Origin: Euryarchaeota archaeon TMED192
GTDB taxonomy: Archaea; Thermoplasmatota; Poseidoniia; Poseidoniales; Thalassarchaeaceae
Length of the DNA stretch: 37,691 bases
Direction of reading: 5' to 3'
Assembly (NCBI GenBank): GCA_002170775.2
Contig: NHIP02000016.1
Coordinates: forward strand, 57,988-95,678
The position numbers and the translations under genes were made by a program. Positions 15,769 through 23,819 of this stretch are shown in pieces (the first letter of the stretch is position 1; each line of letters starts with the position of its first letter). The notes beneath the pieces were generated by a model, which saw nothing but the letters and a program-made list of their open reading frames with translations, made no database searches and was not told the origin of the DNA.

Positions 15769-17598
15769 GTGTACGAATACGAATGTCATGAGCACGATGT
15801 TGTGGTAATCGGGGCAGGCGGAGCGGGGCTCAGGGCTGCTATTGAGGCCAGTTCCATGGGAGTCAGTGTAGCATTAGTCTGTAAATCGATGTTGGGCAAA
15901 GCACATACTGTGATGGCAGAGGGGGGAGCGGCTGCTGCACTTGCTAACAAGGACTCACGTGATTCGTGGAAGACGCACTTCCGAGATACGATGAAGGGCG
16001 GAAAATATCTCAATGATTGGAGGATGGCGCGTATCCATGCTCAAGAAGCTCCTGATCGGATAAGAGAGCTTGAGACATGGGGGGCTGTATTCGATAGAAC
16101 TCGAGAAGGGCGAATAAATCAGCGTAACTTTGGCGGCCACACATACCCTAGGCTTGCACACATAGGAGATGCCACCGGACTCGAAATAATTCGTACTCTT
16201 CAGGAAAAAGGAGTCCATATGGGGATGGATGTTTTCATGGAATTTACAGTATGCAGATTATTCACCTCTGATGGACGGATATCCGGGTGTCTGGCATATG
16301 ATAGACAGAGAGGAAGGGCTCATGTCTTCAAGGCGAAAACTATCGTCCTTGCCACCGGAGGAATAACTCGATGTTGGTCGGTATGTTCGGGCTCTTGGGA
16401 ATATACGGGAGATGGCCATGCATTGGCATATTGGACAGGTGCAGAAATGGGCGACATGGAATTTGTTCAATTCCACCCGACGGGCATGATATGGCCGCCA
16501 AGCGTTCGTGGTATACTAGTCACTGAAGGAGTAAGGGGGGAGGGAGGTATGCTAAGAAACTCGGAAGGGGATCGTTTCATGTTCAACTATGTCCCTGAAA
16601 TGTACAGGGATGAGTTTGCAGATACTGAAGAAGAAGCTCTCGCGTGGGTTCAAGAAGTAATATCAGACAAGCAAGCCACGAATAGAAGACCTCCTGAACT
16701 CTTGACACGTGACGTAGTAGCCAAGGCAATTAACAGCGAAAAGGCAGCAGGTCGGGCAAGCGAACACGGAGGGGCGTATCTGAATATATCTTGGCGACCT
16801 GCCGATCAGGTTCGAAAGAAATTGCCCGGGATGTATCATCAATTCAAGGAGCTTGCGGGAGTGGACATAACCAAGCAGCCAATGGAAGTGGGGCCAACAG
16901 CGCATTATGTGATGGGGGGTGTAAAGGTAGATCCTGAATCCCAAGAGTCGACTGTTCCAGGGCTATATGCCGCAGGAGAGTCTGCAACGGGATTGCATGG
17001 CGCTAACAGATTGGGAGGGAATTCCCTTTCCGATCTTGTGACATTTGGACGGAGAGCAGGGCTATATGCCTCGAAGGCGGCATCTAGTATGGACGCATGG
17101 GGAGAAATAGAAGAAGATGAGATACAACAAGGGATAGATCACATGATGGCTCCATTGAATCGTGAGGGAGGGGAAAATCCAGCTGCTATTGTGCATGATC
17201 TTAGAGAGATGATGCAGGAGAAAGTAGGGATAATCAGAACTCGCGACCAGTTAGTAGAGGCGCTAGACGAGCTTGAGGCGTTGAGGGTTCGTTCACAAAA
17301 TTGTTCGCCCGGAGGAGGGGTAATTTACAATCCAGGTTGGCATCAGGCTCTAGAACTTGAGGCCATGATTGATGTAAGCCAAATGTGTGCTCTTTCAGCA
17401 CTAGAGCGGGAAGAGAGCCGCGGCGGGCATACGCGAGATGACTTTCCGATCCCAGATCATGACTCCTGGGGTAAGGTAAACAGCGTAATTACGAAAGATT
17501 CGGAAGGTAATATGAAAATTGAGCACAGGAGTTATCCGCCGATCCCAGATGAGTTGAAGCAACTACTCGACTCTGATGACCTGGATGGTGATTCATGA
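15769..17598 (+). CDS. sdhA: succinate dehydrogenase flavoprotein subunit, Sdh1 type
   Basis: The protein has 609 residues and oxidises succinate to fumarate with FAD. 'VVVIGAGGAGLRAAIEA' binds the FAD ADP moiety. 'GKAHTVMAEGG' supplies the histidine expected to bind FAD covalently. 'EFVQFHPTGM', 'GVRGEGGMLRN', 'GPTAHYVMGGV' and 'GANRLGGNSLSDLVTFGRRAG' are the substrate and capping motifs. Phrases such as 'GKAHTVMAEGG', 'KEAPDR/QEAPDR' and 'MYHQFKELAGVDIT' match mycobacterial Sdh1 as I remember it much more than E. coli or eukaryotic SdhA. The start is GTG 15769 with an ideal Shine-Dalgarno. Its stop overlaps the sdhB start (ATGA). It is the middle gene of a three-gene operon. Confidence 0.95.
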   Translation: MYEYECHEHDVVVIGAGGAGLRAAIEASSMGVSVALVCKSMLGKAHTVMAEGGAAAALANKDSRDSWKTHFRDTMKGGKYLNDWRMARIHAQEAPDRIRELETWGAVFDRTREGRINQRNFGGHTYPRLAHIGDATGLEIIRTLQEKGVHMGMDVFMEFTVCRLFTSDGRISGCLAYDRQRGRAHVFKAKTIVLATGGITRCWSVCSGSWEYTGDGHALAYWTGAEMGDMEFVQFHPTGMIWPPSVRGILVTEGVRGEGGMLRNSEGDRFMFNYVPEMYRDEFADTEEEALAWVQEVISDKQATNRRPPELLTRDVVAKAINSEKAAGRASEHGGAYLNISWRPADQVRKKLPGMYHQFKELAGVDITKQPMEVGPTAHYVMGGVKVDPESQESTVPGLYAAGESATGLHGANRLGGNSLSDLVTFGRRAGLYASKAASSMDAWGEIEEDEIQQGIDHMMAPLNREGGENPAAIVHDLREMMQEKVGIIRTRDQLVEALDELEALRVRSQNCSPGGGVIYNPGWHQALELEAMIDVSQMCALSALEREESRGGHTRDDFPIPDHDSWGKVNSVITKDSEGNMKIEHRSYPPIPDELKQLLDSDDLDGDS

Positions 17599-18386
17599 TG
17601 AAGAAGCAAGTGACGTTCCGAGTATTCAGAAGCCATACAGGGGAACGGCCCTATGCTAGCCACCCGAGAACTGAATCATCAGTCGGTAAAATGTCTGACT
17701 ATGAAGTCGAATATGATGAAGGGATGGTTGTTCTGGATGTTATCCACAGAATCCAAGCAGAACATGCTCCTGATTTAGCATGTCGTTGGAACTGCAAAGC
17801 GGGGAAGTGCGGCTCTTGCTCTGCCGAGGTAAATGGCAAATCCCGTCTTATGTGCATGACTAGGATGTCAGACATCATGGAGGAGACGCCGGAAAATGAG
17901 CCGGTTACTGTGCGTCCGATGCAAGGTTTCCCACTAATTCGTGATCTGGTCACTGATGTTAGTTGGGCTTATGAGATGAATAAGAAGATGGTTCCGGTAA
18001 ACGGTCCCGACAAACTTGACTGGGAGTTCAATCAAAACGAAGCAGATAGGATTCAGGAGTTCAGACAGTGCATAGAGTGCATGCTATGTGTGAATACGTG
18101 CCATGTTCTCAGAGAACATGAGAAATTTGACGAGTTTGCAGGTCCAAGATTCTTTGTGAGAATGGCAGGACTAGAAATGCACCCACTTGATACTGAAAGT
18201 CGTATACCTCAGATCAAAGAAGACTTCGGCATAGGCTACTGCAACATCACAAGGTGTTGTACTGAAGTATGCCCTGCGGGAATAAACATAACAGATAATG
18301 CGATTATACCCCTCAAAGAAAGAGTTGTGACAGAGTACTATGACCCAATTGCAATGATTGCCAAGAAAATTGGAATCAAGCGTTAG
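17595..18386 (+). CDS. sdhB: succinate dehydrogenase iron-sulfur subunit, Sdh1 type
   Basis: The protein has 263 residues and carries electrons from FAD to quinone through three clusters. The 2Fe-2S ligands are in 'RWNCKAGKCGSC' and 'LMC' eleven residues later. The 4Fe-4S site is 'CIECMLCVNTC', without the usual Pro after the last Cys. The 3Fe-4S site is in 'GYCNITRCCTEVCPAGI'. 'LEMHPLDT' and the run to 'ITDNAIIPLKERV' closely resemble mycobacterial Rv0247c as I recall it. The start ATG 17595 overlaps the sdhA stop; ATG 17598 follows directly and is equally possible, since GGTGA lies 3 or 6 bases upstream. It ends the operon. The 110 bases after it hold only weak inverted repeats before the MC1 stop. 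Confidence 0.95.
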   Translation: MMKKQVTFRVFRSHTGERPYASHPRTESSVGKMSDYEVEYDEGMVVLDVIHRIQAEHAPDLACRWNCKAGKCGSCSAEVNGKSRLMCMTRMSDIMEETPENEPVTVRPMQGFPLIRDLVTDVSWAYEMNKKMVPVNGPDKLDWEFNQNEADRIQEFRQCIECMLCVNTCHVLREHEKFDEFAGPRFFVRMAGLEMHPLDTESRIPQIKEDFGIGYCNITRCCTEVCPAGINITDNAIIPLKERVVTEYYDPIAMIAKKIGIKR

Positions 18387-18487
18387 ATTTGCAGAATATC
18401 TTGACTTATCGATAATGGTTTGATATCCCCCCGAGAGCAGACGCCCTCGAGGGTGTTGCGTGATTCTAGCCTATGATCGAGGCAGAT

Positions 18488-18509
18488 TTAGGCACTCAAA
18501 GGCGCCTAA
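18488..18509 (-). terminator. possible 6-bp hairpin at the end of the MC1 gene
   Basis: TTAGGC and GCCTAA pair around a ten-base loop and straddle the MC1 stop codon. There is no following T-run, so terminator function is uncertain; it may be chance. Confidence 0.25.
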
Positions 18510-18762
18510 TACCTGACTTCTTCACATTGGCTTTCTTGATCTTAGCAGGAAGCCAAGCAGGGCCAGAAGCTGGCCTGTCTACCATAGACACTGAGCCAGA
18601 GAAACAGTGAACCCTGTTGGTTCCCCTCTCTCTCAGCTCAATGCTGGTATGTCCTCGAGTTGCGGCCTTTAGGGCAGCTCCTCGGGGTTGCTTCGAAACG
18701 AACACGTGGTCCGAATCGCTTCCGTCTTTGTTTAGCAGTACGAAGTACTTCTTGTCACTCAT
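18496..18762 (-). CDS. chromosomal protein MC1
   Basis: The protein has 88 residues from the ATG at 18762, preceded by GGAGG with a nine-base spacer. 'KKYFVLLNKDGSDSDHVF', 'SKQPRGAALKAATRG', 'ELRERGTNRVHCFSG' and 'RPASGPAWLPAKIKKANV' follow the MC1 pattern end to end. MC1 is a monomeric basic protein of about 90 residues that bends DNA sharply and compacts the chromosome in Methanosarcina and Haloarchaea. A start at 18789 would add nine residues without homology. The gene is single, flanked by the convergent SDH operon and the RAM-domain gene on the same strand. A histone or HU gene is not seen in this window, so MC1 may be a main chromatin protein here. Confidence 0.92.
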   Translation of the reverse strand: MSDKKYFVLLNKDGSDSDHVFVSKQPRGAALKAATRGHTSIELRERGTNRVHCFSGSVSMVDRPASGPAWLPAKIKKANVKKSGIRRL

Positions 18763-18888
18763 GGTACAAATCCTCCGGCATACTATCATACTGTTGTATA
18801 TATATCCGTTTCCCCGATTTCGATTGACTGCGAGGGTGAGAGGGCTAAAATTGGCATTACGGAGGAGGAAAAAACGTCTTTTCGCCCT

Positions 18889-19122
18889 TCAAAATTCAGC
18901 ACATGCGAGGGTCTTTGTGGTCGTCACACCGTTTATTGATCGTATACTCTCGACCACCATTCTGGCTATATCGCCAACTGAATCTGCCTCGACCTTGACA
19001 ATCAGATCGTGGTCGCCAAATAGAACGTTTGCCTCAGACACAAAATCCATTTTTGACGCTGCCATTTGGACCTCTATTTCAGATCCCGGTTCGACGTTGA
19101 TCAGCACGAATCCTGTTGCCAT
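18889..19122 (-). CDS. stand-alone Lrp/AsnC RAM (ligand-binding) domain protein
   Basis: The protein has 77 residues from the ATG at 19122; an ATG at 19143 adds seven. 'GFVLINVEPGSEIEVQ', 'VSEANVLFGDHDLIVKVEAD' and 'INGVTTTKTLACAEF' form the beta-alpha-beta-beta-alpha-beta ferredoxin-like RAM domain of Lrp/AsnC regulators. There is no helix-turn-helix. Stand-alone RAM proteins oligomerise, bind amino acids and may modulate full-length Lrp proteins. No full-length Lrp gene is in this window. It is divergent from the macro-domain gene (94-base gap) and on the same strand as MC1 downstream, with a 126-base gap, so an operon with MC1 is possible but not shown. Confidence 0.85.
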   Translation of the reverse strand: MATGFVLINVEPGSEIEVQMAASKMDFVSEANVLFGDHDLIVKVEADSVGDIARMVVESIRSINGVTTTKTLACAEF

Positions 19123-19216
19123 GTGGGGTAATGACAGTATCAAAGTGATGAATGCTTCGTAAAATTACCCCTTTTAGTCGATGGGGATATAGGTCGGGGT
19201 CGGTTCGGCCGGCTGT

Positions 19217-19858
19217 ATGGCTGACACCATCATCGTGCGAGAATGCCTGCATGGGCAAGTTCGTGTAATGTACGGAGACCTCACAAAAGAGGAGGGTGAC
19301 GTGCTAGTAACGCCTGCAAATAATCGCCTCGCAGGCAGAGAAGGTGTCGATGAAATGGTCCATCAAGCCGCTGGTCCCGAGCTTCGAGAGCATACTCATG
19401 GAATCGCAGTTGAGCGGCGAAAAGAGAATCTGCCGCCCTGTGGTGTCGGCGAGGCAGTGGTGACTCCAACATTCTCACTTCCGCATGGAAGTCTTGTCCA
19501 CGTCGTTGGACCCGATTGTCGACGACCAACGCAGGACACTGATCGAAGAGAGCTTCTGAAAACGGCCTATGCATCGCTGTTCAAGGAGATTGAGGGGATA
19601 CAGAACCGAGATACGATTGTTTTGCCGCCTCTCAGCATGGATATATTCCAATATCCTCATCGGGAAGGTGCAAGGATGACAATGGAGATCGTTCTTGCAT
19701 GGATGGATTCTGGAGATGACCCTGGGGTAAAGAAAGTCAAAATCATCACTCAGGAGTCGAATTTCATAAACAATATGAAGACGGTGTACAGAGAATCAGA
19801 GGACAGGTTCCCCGGTGTCGACCGTACGAGAGAATATCGACGTGGCCTGATTGATTAG
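19217..19858 (+). CDS. divergent macro-domain protein
   Basis: The protein has 213 residues. 'VMYGDLTKEEGDVLVTPANN', then 'LAGREGVDEMVHQAAG', 'CGVGEAVVTPTF', 'LVHVVGPDCR' and 'TIVLPPLSMDIFQYPHREGA' trace the macro fold in order. Macro domains bind ADP-ribose and related nucleotides, and MacroD-type members remove ADP-ribose from proteins. Two ligand loops differ: the usual Asn-Ala-Ala-Asn is Thr-Pro-Ala-Asn-Asn, and the Gly-rich S/T-G-I-Y-G-F-P loop is S-M-D-I-F-Q-Y-P. Binding may therefore be altered and hydrolysis lost, which is inference. The C-terminal 40 residues are polar and not part of the fold. Its stop overlaps the stop of the convergent RuvC-like gene by three bases. Confidence 0.8.
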   Translation: MADTIIVRECLHGQVRVMYGDLTKEEGDVLVTPANNRLAGREGVDEMVHQAAGPELREHTHGIAVERRKENLPPCGVGEAVVTPTFSLPHGSLVHVVGPDCRRPTQDTDRRELLKTAYASLFKEIEGIQNRDTIVLPPLSMDIFQYPHREGARMTMEIVLAWMDSGDDPGVKKVKIITQESNFINNMKTVYRESEDRFPGVDRTREYRRGLID

Positions 19859-20634
19859 TTGGCTGCAGCTCGATTGGAATGTGCCTTTATGGCATCATGC
19901 ATAGACATACGACCAACGGCTACTGCCTTGGCAAGGGATCTTGGAATTGTAAGCCTGCCCTCAGATATTGTGCGAGATCTCCTCTGTATCTCCCTTAGTT
20001 CTCCATCTGAAGGATCGACTACCAATCGCTGAATGACTCGAGTTCCAATTTTTCGTGCTATTCTTGCAGCCGAAGCTGAATGATTATGCCTCGAACCTCT
20101 TGAGGTTCTTCTCTCATCCACAAATTCGACAATATGGCCTCTTGCCAAACATACGTTGGCAAGTCTTCTTGCAATAGTTCGTGAGCCGTCGCCCACGCGG
20201 ACAACGTAGGTTTTGGGAGAAATATTGTCAACAATTAACCCTATGTGGTCAGGTGCTTCGTCCACTGACTCAAGTTGAATTGCTCCCAACAATTTACCAC
20301 AGGCCATCCACGCAAGACCTGGCCTGGGGCCGGGATCTACACCAAAGACGAGATGCTTGACAGGCATCGTTGGGCCTAGTATAGCATAGGATATCGCTGT
20401 CTCTAAATTATCTACTGTACAGGCTATCCCCCGTGAGTCGTGCTGTGACTCGACCTCGGAAGGCGTTCCAAACCATATCGGCATTGAAGCGGGAACAGGA
20501 TCTTCTGGAGCGAGTTGTATGGGCCTTATGCCCGAAGAGCGAAGTGCATCGATTAACCTGTATGCAAGTTGGTAATCCCTAGTGCGGATACCTGCGCATT
20601 CCACAATAAGGGCTGTGAAGGAGGCGGTGTTCAA
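19855..20634 (-). CDS. RuvC/YqgF-like RNase H-fold protein
   Basis: The protein has 259 residues with a TTG start at 20634; an internal GTG at 20604 is an alternative. An N-terminal region of about 90 residues matches nothing I know. 'LVFGVDPGPRPGLAWMACG' (about 95-113) is the first strand-turn-strand of an RNase H-fold nuclease with its first acidic residue (Asp100). 'HIVEFVDERRTS' (about 167-178) is like the DER-x-T-S/T of YqgF/RuvX. Near 184 'HNHSASAARIARK' takes the place where an Asp usually begins the last helix, so one catalytic acid may be missing. It is possibly a Holliday-junction or RNA-processing factor, made more likely by the divergent Hjc gene next door. The function is otherwise unassigned. 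Confidence 0.65.
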   Translation of the reverse strand: MNTASFTALIVECAGIRTRDYQLAYRLIDALRSSGIRPIQLAPEDPVPASMPIWFGTPSEVESQHDSRGIACTVDNLETAISYAILGPTMPVKHLVFGVDPGPRPGLAWMACGKLLGAIQLESVDEAPDHIGLIVDNISPKTYVVRVGDGSRTIARRLANVCLARGHIVEFVDERRTSRGSRHNHSASAARIARKIGTRVIQRLVVDPSDGELREIQRRSRTISEGRLTIPRSLAKAVAVGRMSMHDAIKAHSNRAAAN

Positions 20635-20741
20635 GCCTTGCTGTGAATAATCAACCGCAGATGTAAATATCTGCCATTATATCGAATTAACAATCTTCGA
20701 TGACCGGTGTCGTCATTAGCCTACCCGTTACGATTGGAAGT

Positions 20742-21287
20742 ATGAGCGGCCCATATGAGCGAGAGTTACGATCTGTCTTGGCAGGGGAGAAAAAGGGCGT
20801 AATTGCGGTTACGAGATCGTGCAATGAGGTCGAGAGGGCTCGGGCTATGCAAGTGTGTGAAAGACCATTTCTTGTTGTCAGGGCACCAGGTAGTGGTTCT
20901 GAAGGAACTGGTGATTTATTAGTTCTAAGAGGAGATGTTTGTTTTCCAATAGAGGTTAAATCATCCAAGGTTAGCAAAATATACCTTTCAGGCAGAACGA
21001 TGACGCAATACGAAGCATTTCAGAAAACTGGTGAGCGTTGTGGCCTTGTACCACTTTACGCCTTCAGATTGAAAGGTGTTAGGGGTGACAGTTGGAGATT
21101 ATTTTCTGTTCCCGTGGAAGGTTTGAGGGGGAAAATGAGGTTGATAGCAAATCGTGTACCGGAACTTCCCCTTACTCGAAATGGGGCCCCACATCTTGAC
21201 TGGGAGAAGGGGATGCCGCTAAATGGATTCATAGCAATGGTCTGTCGTTCAGACGGTTCCAGACCAGCCTTGGACATCAATCTTTGA
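20742..21287 (+). CDS. hjc: Holliday junction resolvase, Hjc type
   Basis: The protein has 181 residues from the ATG at 20742; ATG 20700 adds 14 residues without family similarity. 'GPYERELRSVL' carries the N-terminal Glu of archaeal resolvases, 'PFLVVRAPGSGSEGTGDLLV' carries the active Asp, and 'FPIEVKSSK' the E-x-K. Hjc cuts four-way junctions symmetrically during recombination and fork repair. About 27 residues are inserted between the first helix and first strand, and the protein runs about 40-50 residues beyond the usual 130-140. The gene is divergent from the RuvC-like gene across about 107 bases that include an A/T-rich ATTATAT box near 20676. Its last 11 bases overlap the convergent coiled-coil gene. 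Confidence 0.85.
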   Translation: MSGPYERELRSVLAGEKKGVIAVTRSCNEVERARAMQVCERPFLVVRAPGSGSEGTGDLLVLRGDVCFPIEVKSSKVSKIYLSGRTMTQYEAFQKTGERCGLVPLYAFRLKGVRGDSWRLFSVPVEGLRGKMRLIANRVPELPLTRNGAPHLDWEKGMPLNGFIAMVCRSDGSRPALDINL

Positions 21288-21441
21288 GTTCATTCTCAAT
21301 TGCTTCGATGGTCTTCTTGGTCTCATAGATTTCGGATTTTGATGTATCGAGATTGATTCTTTCCAGTCGCGCTGATACCGCATCGCGCTCTTTTTTGATG
21401 CGATTTAAAATTCTCTTAGCACGCTTGCCATCGCCATCCAT
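21277..21441 (-). CDS. small coiled-coil protein
   Basis: The protein has 54 residues from the ATG at 21441, preceded by GGGGAG with a five-base spacer. Nearly the whole sequence is one charged amphipathic helix rich in Lys, Arg and Glu, with heptad-like Ile/Leu spacing ('RILNRIKKERDAVSARLERI', then 'IEAIENELKD'). A longer frame to 21522 has a Cys/Trp-rich start that looks non-coding and would run into the site-2 protease gene. No family is recognised. It lies divergent from the protease gene and overlaps the 3' end of hjc by 11 bases. Dimerisation or bridging is likely from sequence; the partner is unknown. Confidence 0.6.
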   Translation of the reverse strand: MDGDGKRAKRILNRIKKERDAVSARLERINLDTSKSEIYETKKTIEAIENELKD

Positions 21442-21520
21442 GCTATCTCCCCATTGACGATGAACTTGGGTGTTGCTATTCACACGACATATTGAAGCAG
21501 GGGCCCAATTGCAGGAAACC

Positions 21521-23020
21521 ATGGAGAATCAGCCGATAGGGACGAATCAGATTCTCTTATTGCTTGGAATAGCTCTTCTTACGTTAAATGGAGTGTTCTC
21601 TATTTTAATCGGGTTTATGCTATCGATGTGGTATGTTAGTATCATTATTCTAGAGCATCGGGGCGTTCTGGATAAATGGAATTCAACTAGAGTACTTGGC
21701 CTGATACTTATGATTAGGACCAATCGGGGGAAAAAGGCTGCAGAATGGATCGCTCGTCCCCGACGTCTTTGGCGTATTTTTGGAGAGATGTCCATTTGGC
21801 TCTGCTTTAGTGTCATGATTCTGCTAATTATCGGCATCCTTGCAAGTGCTCTTCAAACTGCAAGAGCTCCGGCTGAACAGCAAGTTCTCCCTGCTACAGA
21901 CATACTTTTCATCCCTGGTGTGACGAGTTTCGTACCAATATTCTGGCCTCTTCTAGCACTAATCGTAACAGTAGTGATTCACGAATATGGGCATGGACTT
22001 CAGGCAAGAGCACATGGAATGCGGATTCGAAGTTTTGGAGTGCTACTCGCAGGAATCATTCCAGTTGGGGCTTTTTATGAGCCCGAGCAAGAAGAAATCC
22101 GAATCGCGCCCTCGCGGGAAAGACTTCGACTGTTCGCAGCTGGGCCATCAATAAATATCGTTCTGACGTATGTTCTGATTATTTTACTGGCAGGGGCGTC
22201 ACATGGCCTCGTAGCGACTGAGAAAGGAGTTTATGCAGTAGGTATTGTTGAAGACTCAGGGGCTGAAGAGGCGGGCCTCCTGCCGTATGAATTGATTATG
22301 CAGGTAGATGACATTACTCTCGAGGATCCTGAAGATTTGACCAATGTACTTGATGCGCATGTGGCGGGGGACACGATTCTTCTGACCGTCGGAACTAATC
22401 CATTCTATGGGCCTATGGAAACTAGAACAATGGAAGTAACACTCACAGACAAGAAGGCCTACTATTACGAATTATGTGGGGAAGATTCGGAATGCAAATC
22501 TAACGTTGACCAGGCAGGAATAGAAGAGGGCGAGGGTTTTCTTGGGGTTAGCGGCATAAAGTCTGCAGATAGTGCCGCCCGAGTATATGGGCTCCCGTTT
22601 GAGGATGGTCTGACCATAGGACAGCGTACAATTTTGGTGGCCTTTTCCCCCTTGTTATTTGGAGCGATTCCGATTCAGAACCAAGGACAGACTATGGTGC
22701 TGCAGGAGAGGGCTTTCCTGAGTGCTGGAGAAGGGCTGATTCCCTCTATTTTCGGAACAGTTGGGATGTTGGGGCTCTTTGACTTCCTATTCTGGATAAT
22801 GTGGATCAGTTTCCTACTAGGTGTTGCAAATCTGATACCCCTGATACCTTTTGATGGGGGGCATATGGTTAGGGATGCAGGACACATAGTAGCAAAGAAG
22901 ATTATGCCTGGTTCTAATCCCTTGAAAATTGAACGTCTCGCTGATAGGTTGAGTGGTTACAGCAGCCTACTCGTCCTCGCCTTGGTTATGATCCCCATCA
23001 TTCTCCCCCGATTCTTCTAG
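21521..23020 (+). CDS. site-2 protease family (M50) membrane metalloprotease with PDZ domain
   Basis: The protein has 499 residues from the ATG at 21521. Several N-terminal helices precede 'VTVVIHEYGHGLQ', the zinc-binding HExxH (HEYGH, about residue 154) in a membrane helix. A PDZ-like domain lies at about 238-308 ('VGIVEDSGAEEAGLLPYELI'). Near the C-terminus 'ANLIPLIPFDGGH' (about 437-448) is the second zinc motif, usually N-x-x-P-x-x-x-LDGG and here with Phe before Asp. Such proteases cut transmembrane segments in regulated intramembrane proteolysis. The last 54 bases overlap the convergent signal peptidase gene. A cysteine-containing insert (about 318-335) in the outer loop is unusual. 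Substrates are unknown. Confidence 0.92.
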   Translation: MENQPIGTNQILLLLGIALLTLNGVFSILIGFMLSMWYVSIIILEHRGVLDKWNSTRVLGLILMIRTNRGKKAAEWIARPRRLWRIFGEMSIWLCFSVMILLIIGILASALQTARAPAEQQVLPATDILFIPGVTSFVPIFWPLLALIVTVVIHEYGHGLQARAHGMRIRSFGVLLAGIIPVGAFYEPEQEEIRIAPSRERLRLFAAGPSINIVLTYVLIILLAGASHGLVATEKGVYAVGIVEDSGAEEAGLLPYELIMQVDDITLEDPEDLTNVLDAHVAGDTILLTVGTNPFYGPMETRTMEVTLTDKKAYYYELCGEDSECKSNVDQAGIEEGEGFLGVSGIKSADSAARVYGLPFEDGLTIGQRTILVAFSPLLFGAIPIQNQGQTMVLQERAFLSAGEGLIPSIFGTVGMLGLFDFLFWIMWISFLLGVANLIPLIPFDGGHMVRDAGHIVAKKIMPGSNPLKIERLADRLSGYSSLLVLALVMIPIILPRFF

Positions 23021-23818
23021 ATCGTTTCTAAATGAGTCGATAATGAGTGGTGCAGCGATTATGCCGCCTATCACTAATGCAAGTTTCATCCAGCTAGATG
23101 ACGGTACTGCAGGCCATGCGCCAGTCGTTAGAAGTTTTATTGATCCGAGCCAAGGGATTTCAGTGGAAGCGATACCAATAACCCACTCGTCTTTGACGGC
23201 GAGAACCGGGTTACCATTCTCATCCTTGAGTCCTTGGCTCATTATGTACTGGTCAGAAGCATCTCTATCTGTGGCTCTGAGTTGATCAATCCTACATCCA
23301 TTCGATTTTTCATTATCTCCTGTTGTGAGATACCCCTCGTGACTAGGTATCCATCGGTCGATTCTCAGACTTCCGCCATGGGGATAGCACTCGTATTGAA
23401 GGGTCACGGATATCTCATCCACGCCTCTTAAATCAGTACCAGGTACATCCCACCCACCAGATTCATTGTTAATCGCCTTGAGTATGGCTCTATGAATCAC
23501 CGGAGTATCGCTTCCGCCATTCTTCTTGTAGATTATGACATCACCGGGCATACCGTGTCTTTCATACCCTTGATGTGGACTGCCTTCCTGAATTGACTCA
23601 GCGAATGTTATGATTCGATCCGCTCTTTCTGGGGCAGTTACCAGGATGAGGTCACCAGCGTCTATAGCTCCTACCTCACCATCCTCTGAATGAATCATGG
23701 AATTACTCTCGACCACAACAAGAGGTGGCCATGAACCGGTGATGGCCCACAAGCCGGACAGTATGATGACGACCAATGAAATGGATATCATTGCCTCCCT
23801 GATTATCGACGATGCCAT
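22967..23818 (-). CDS. archaeal-type signal peptidase I
   Basis: The protein has 283 residues from the ATG at 23818, one base after the stop of the upstream gene (TGA-g-ATG). An N-terminal helix is followed by 'VVVESNSMIHSED' with the nucleophile Ser, 'GMPGDVIIYKK', and 'TPVIHRAI', where His replaces the Lys base of bacterial enzymes as in archaeal and ER Sec11. 'GYLTTGDNEKSNGCRID' holds the conserved acidic residues. A second helix near the C-terminus and an acidic tail finish it. It removes signal peptides from exported proteins. The last 54 coding bases are shared with the convergent protease gene. An ATG at 23830 would overlap the upstream gene. Confidence 0.92.
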   Translation of the reverse strand: MASSIIREAMISISLVVIILSGLWAITGSWPPLVVVESNSMIHSEDGEVGAIDAGDLILVTAPERADRIITFAESIQEGSPHQGYERHGMPGDVIIYKKNGGSDTPVIHRAILKAINNESGGWDVPGTDLRGVDEISVTLQYECYPHGGSLRIDRWIPSHEGYLTTGDNEKSNGCRIDQLRATDRDASDQYIMSQGLKDENGNPVLAVKDEWVIGIASTEIPWLGSIKLLTTGAWPAVPSSSWMKLALVIGGIIAAPLIIDSFRNDLEESGENDGDHNQGEDE

Positions 23819-23819
23819 C

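Noticed and set aside
18444-18453. Perfect palindrome CCCTCGAGGG after sdhB
   Set aside because: It has no loop and no T-run, so it is a poor terminator; a ten-base palindrome could be chance.
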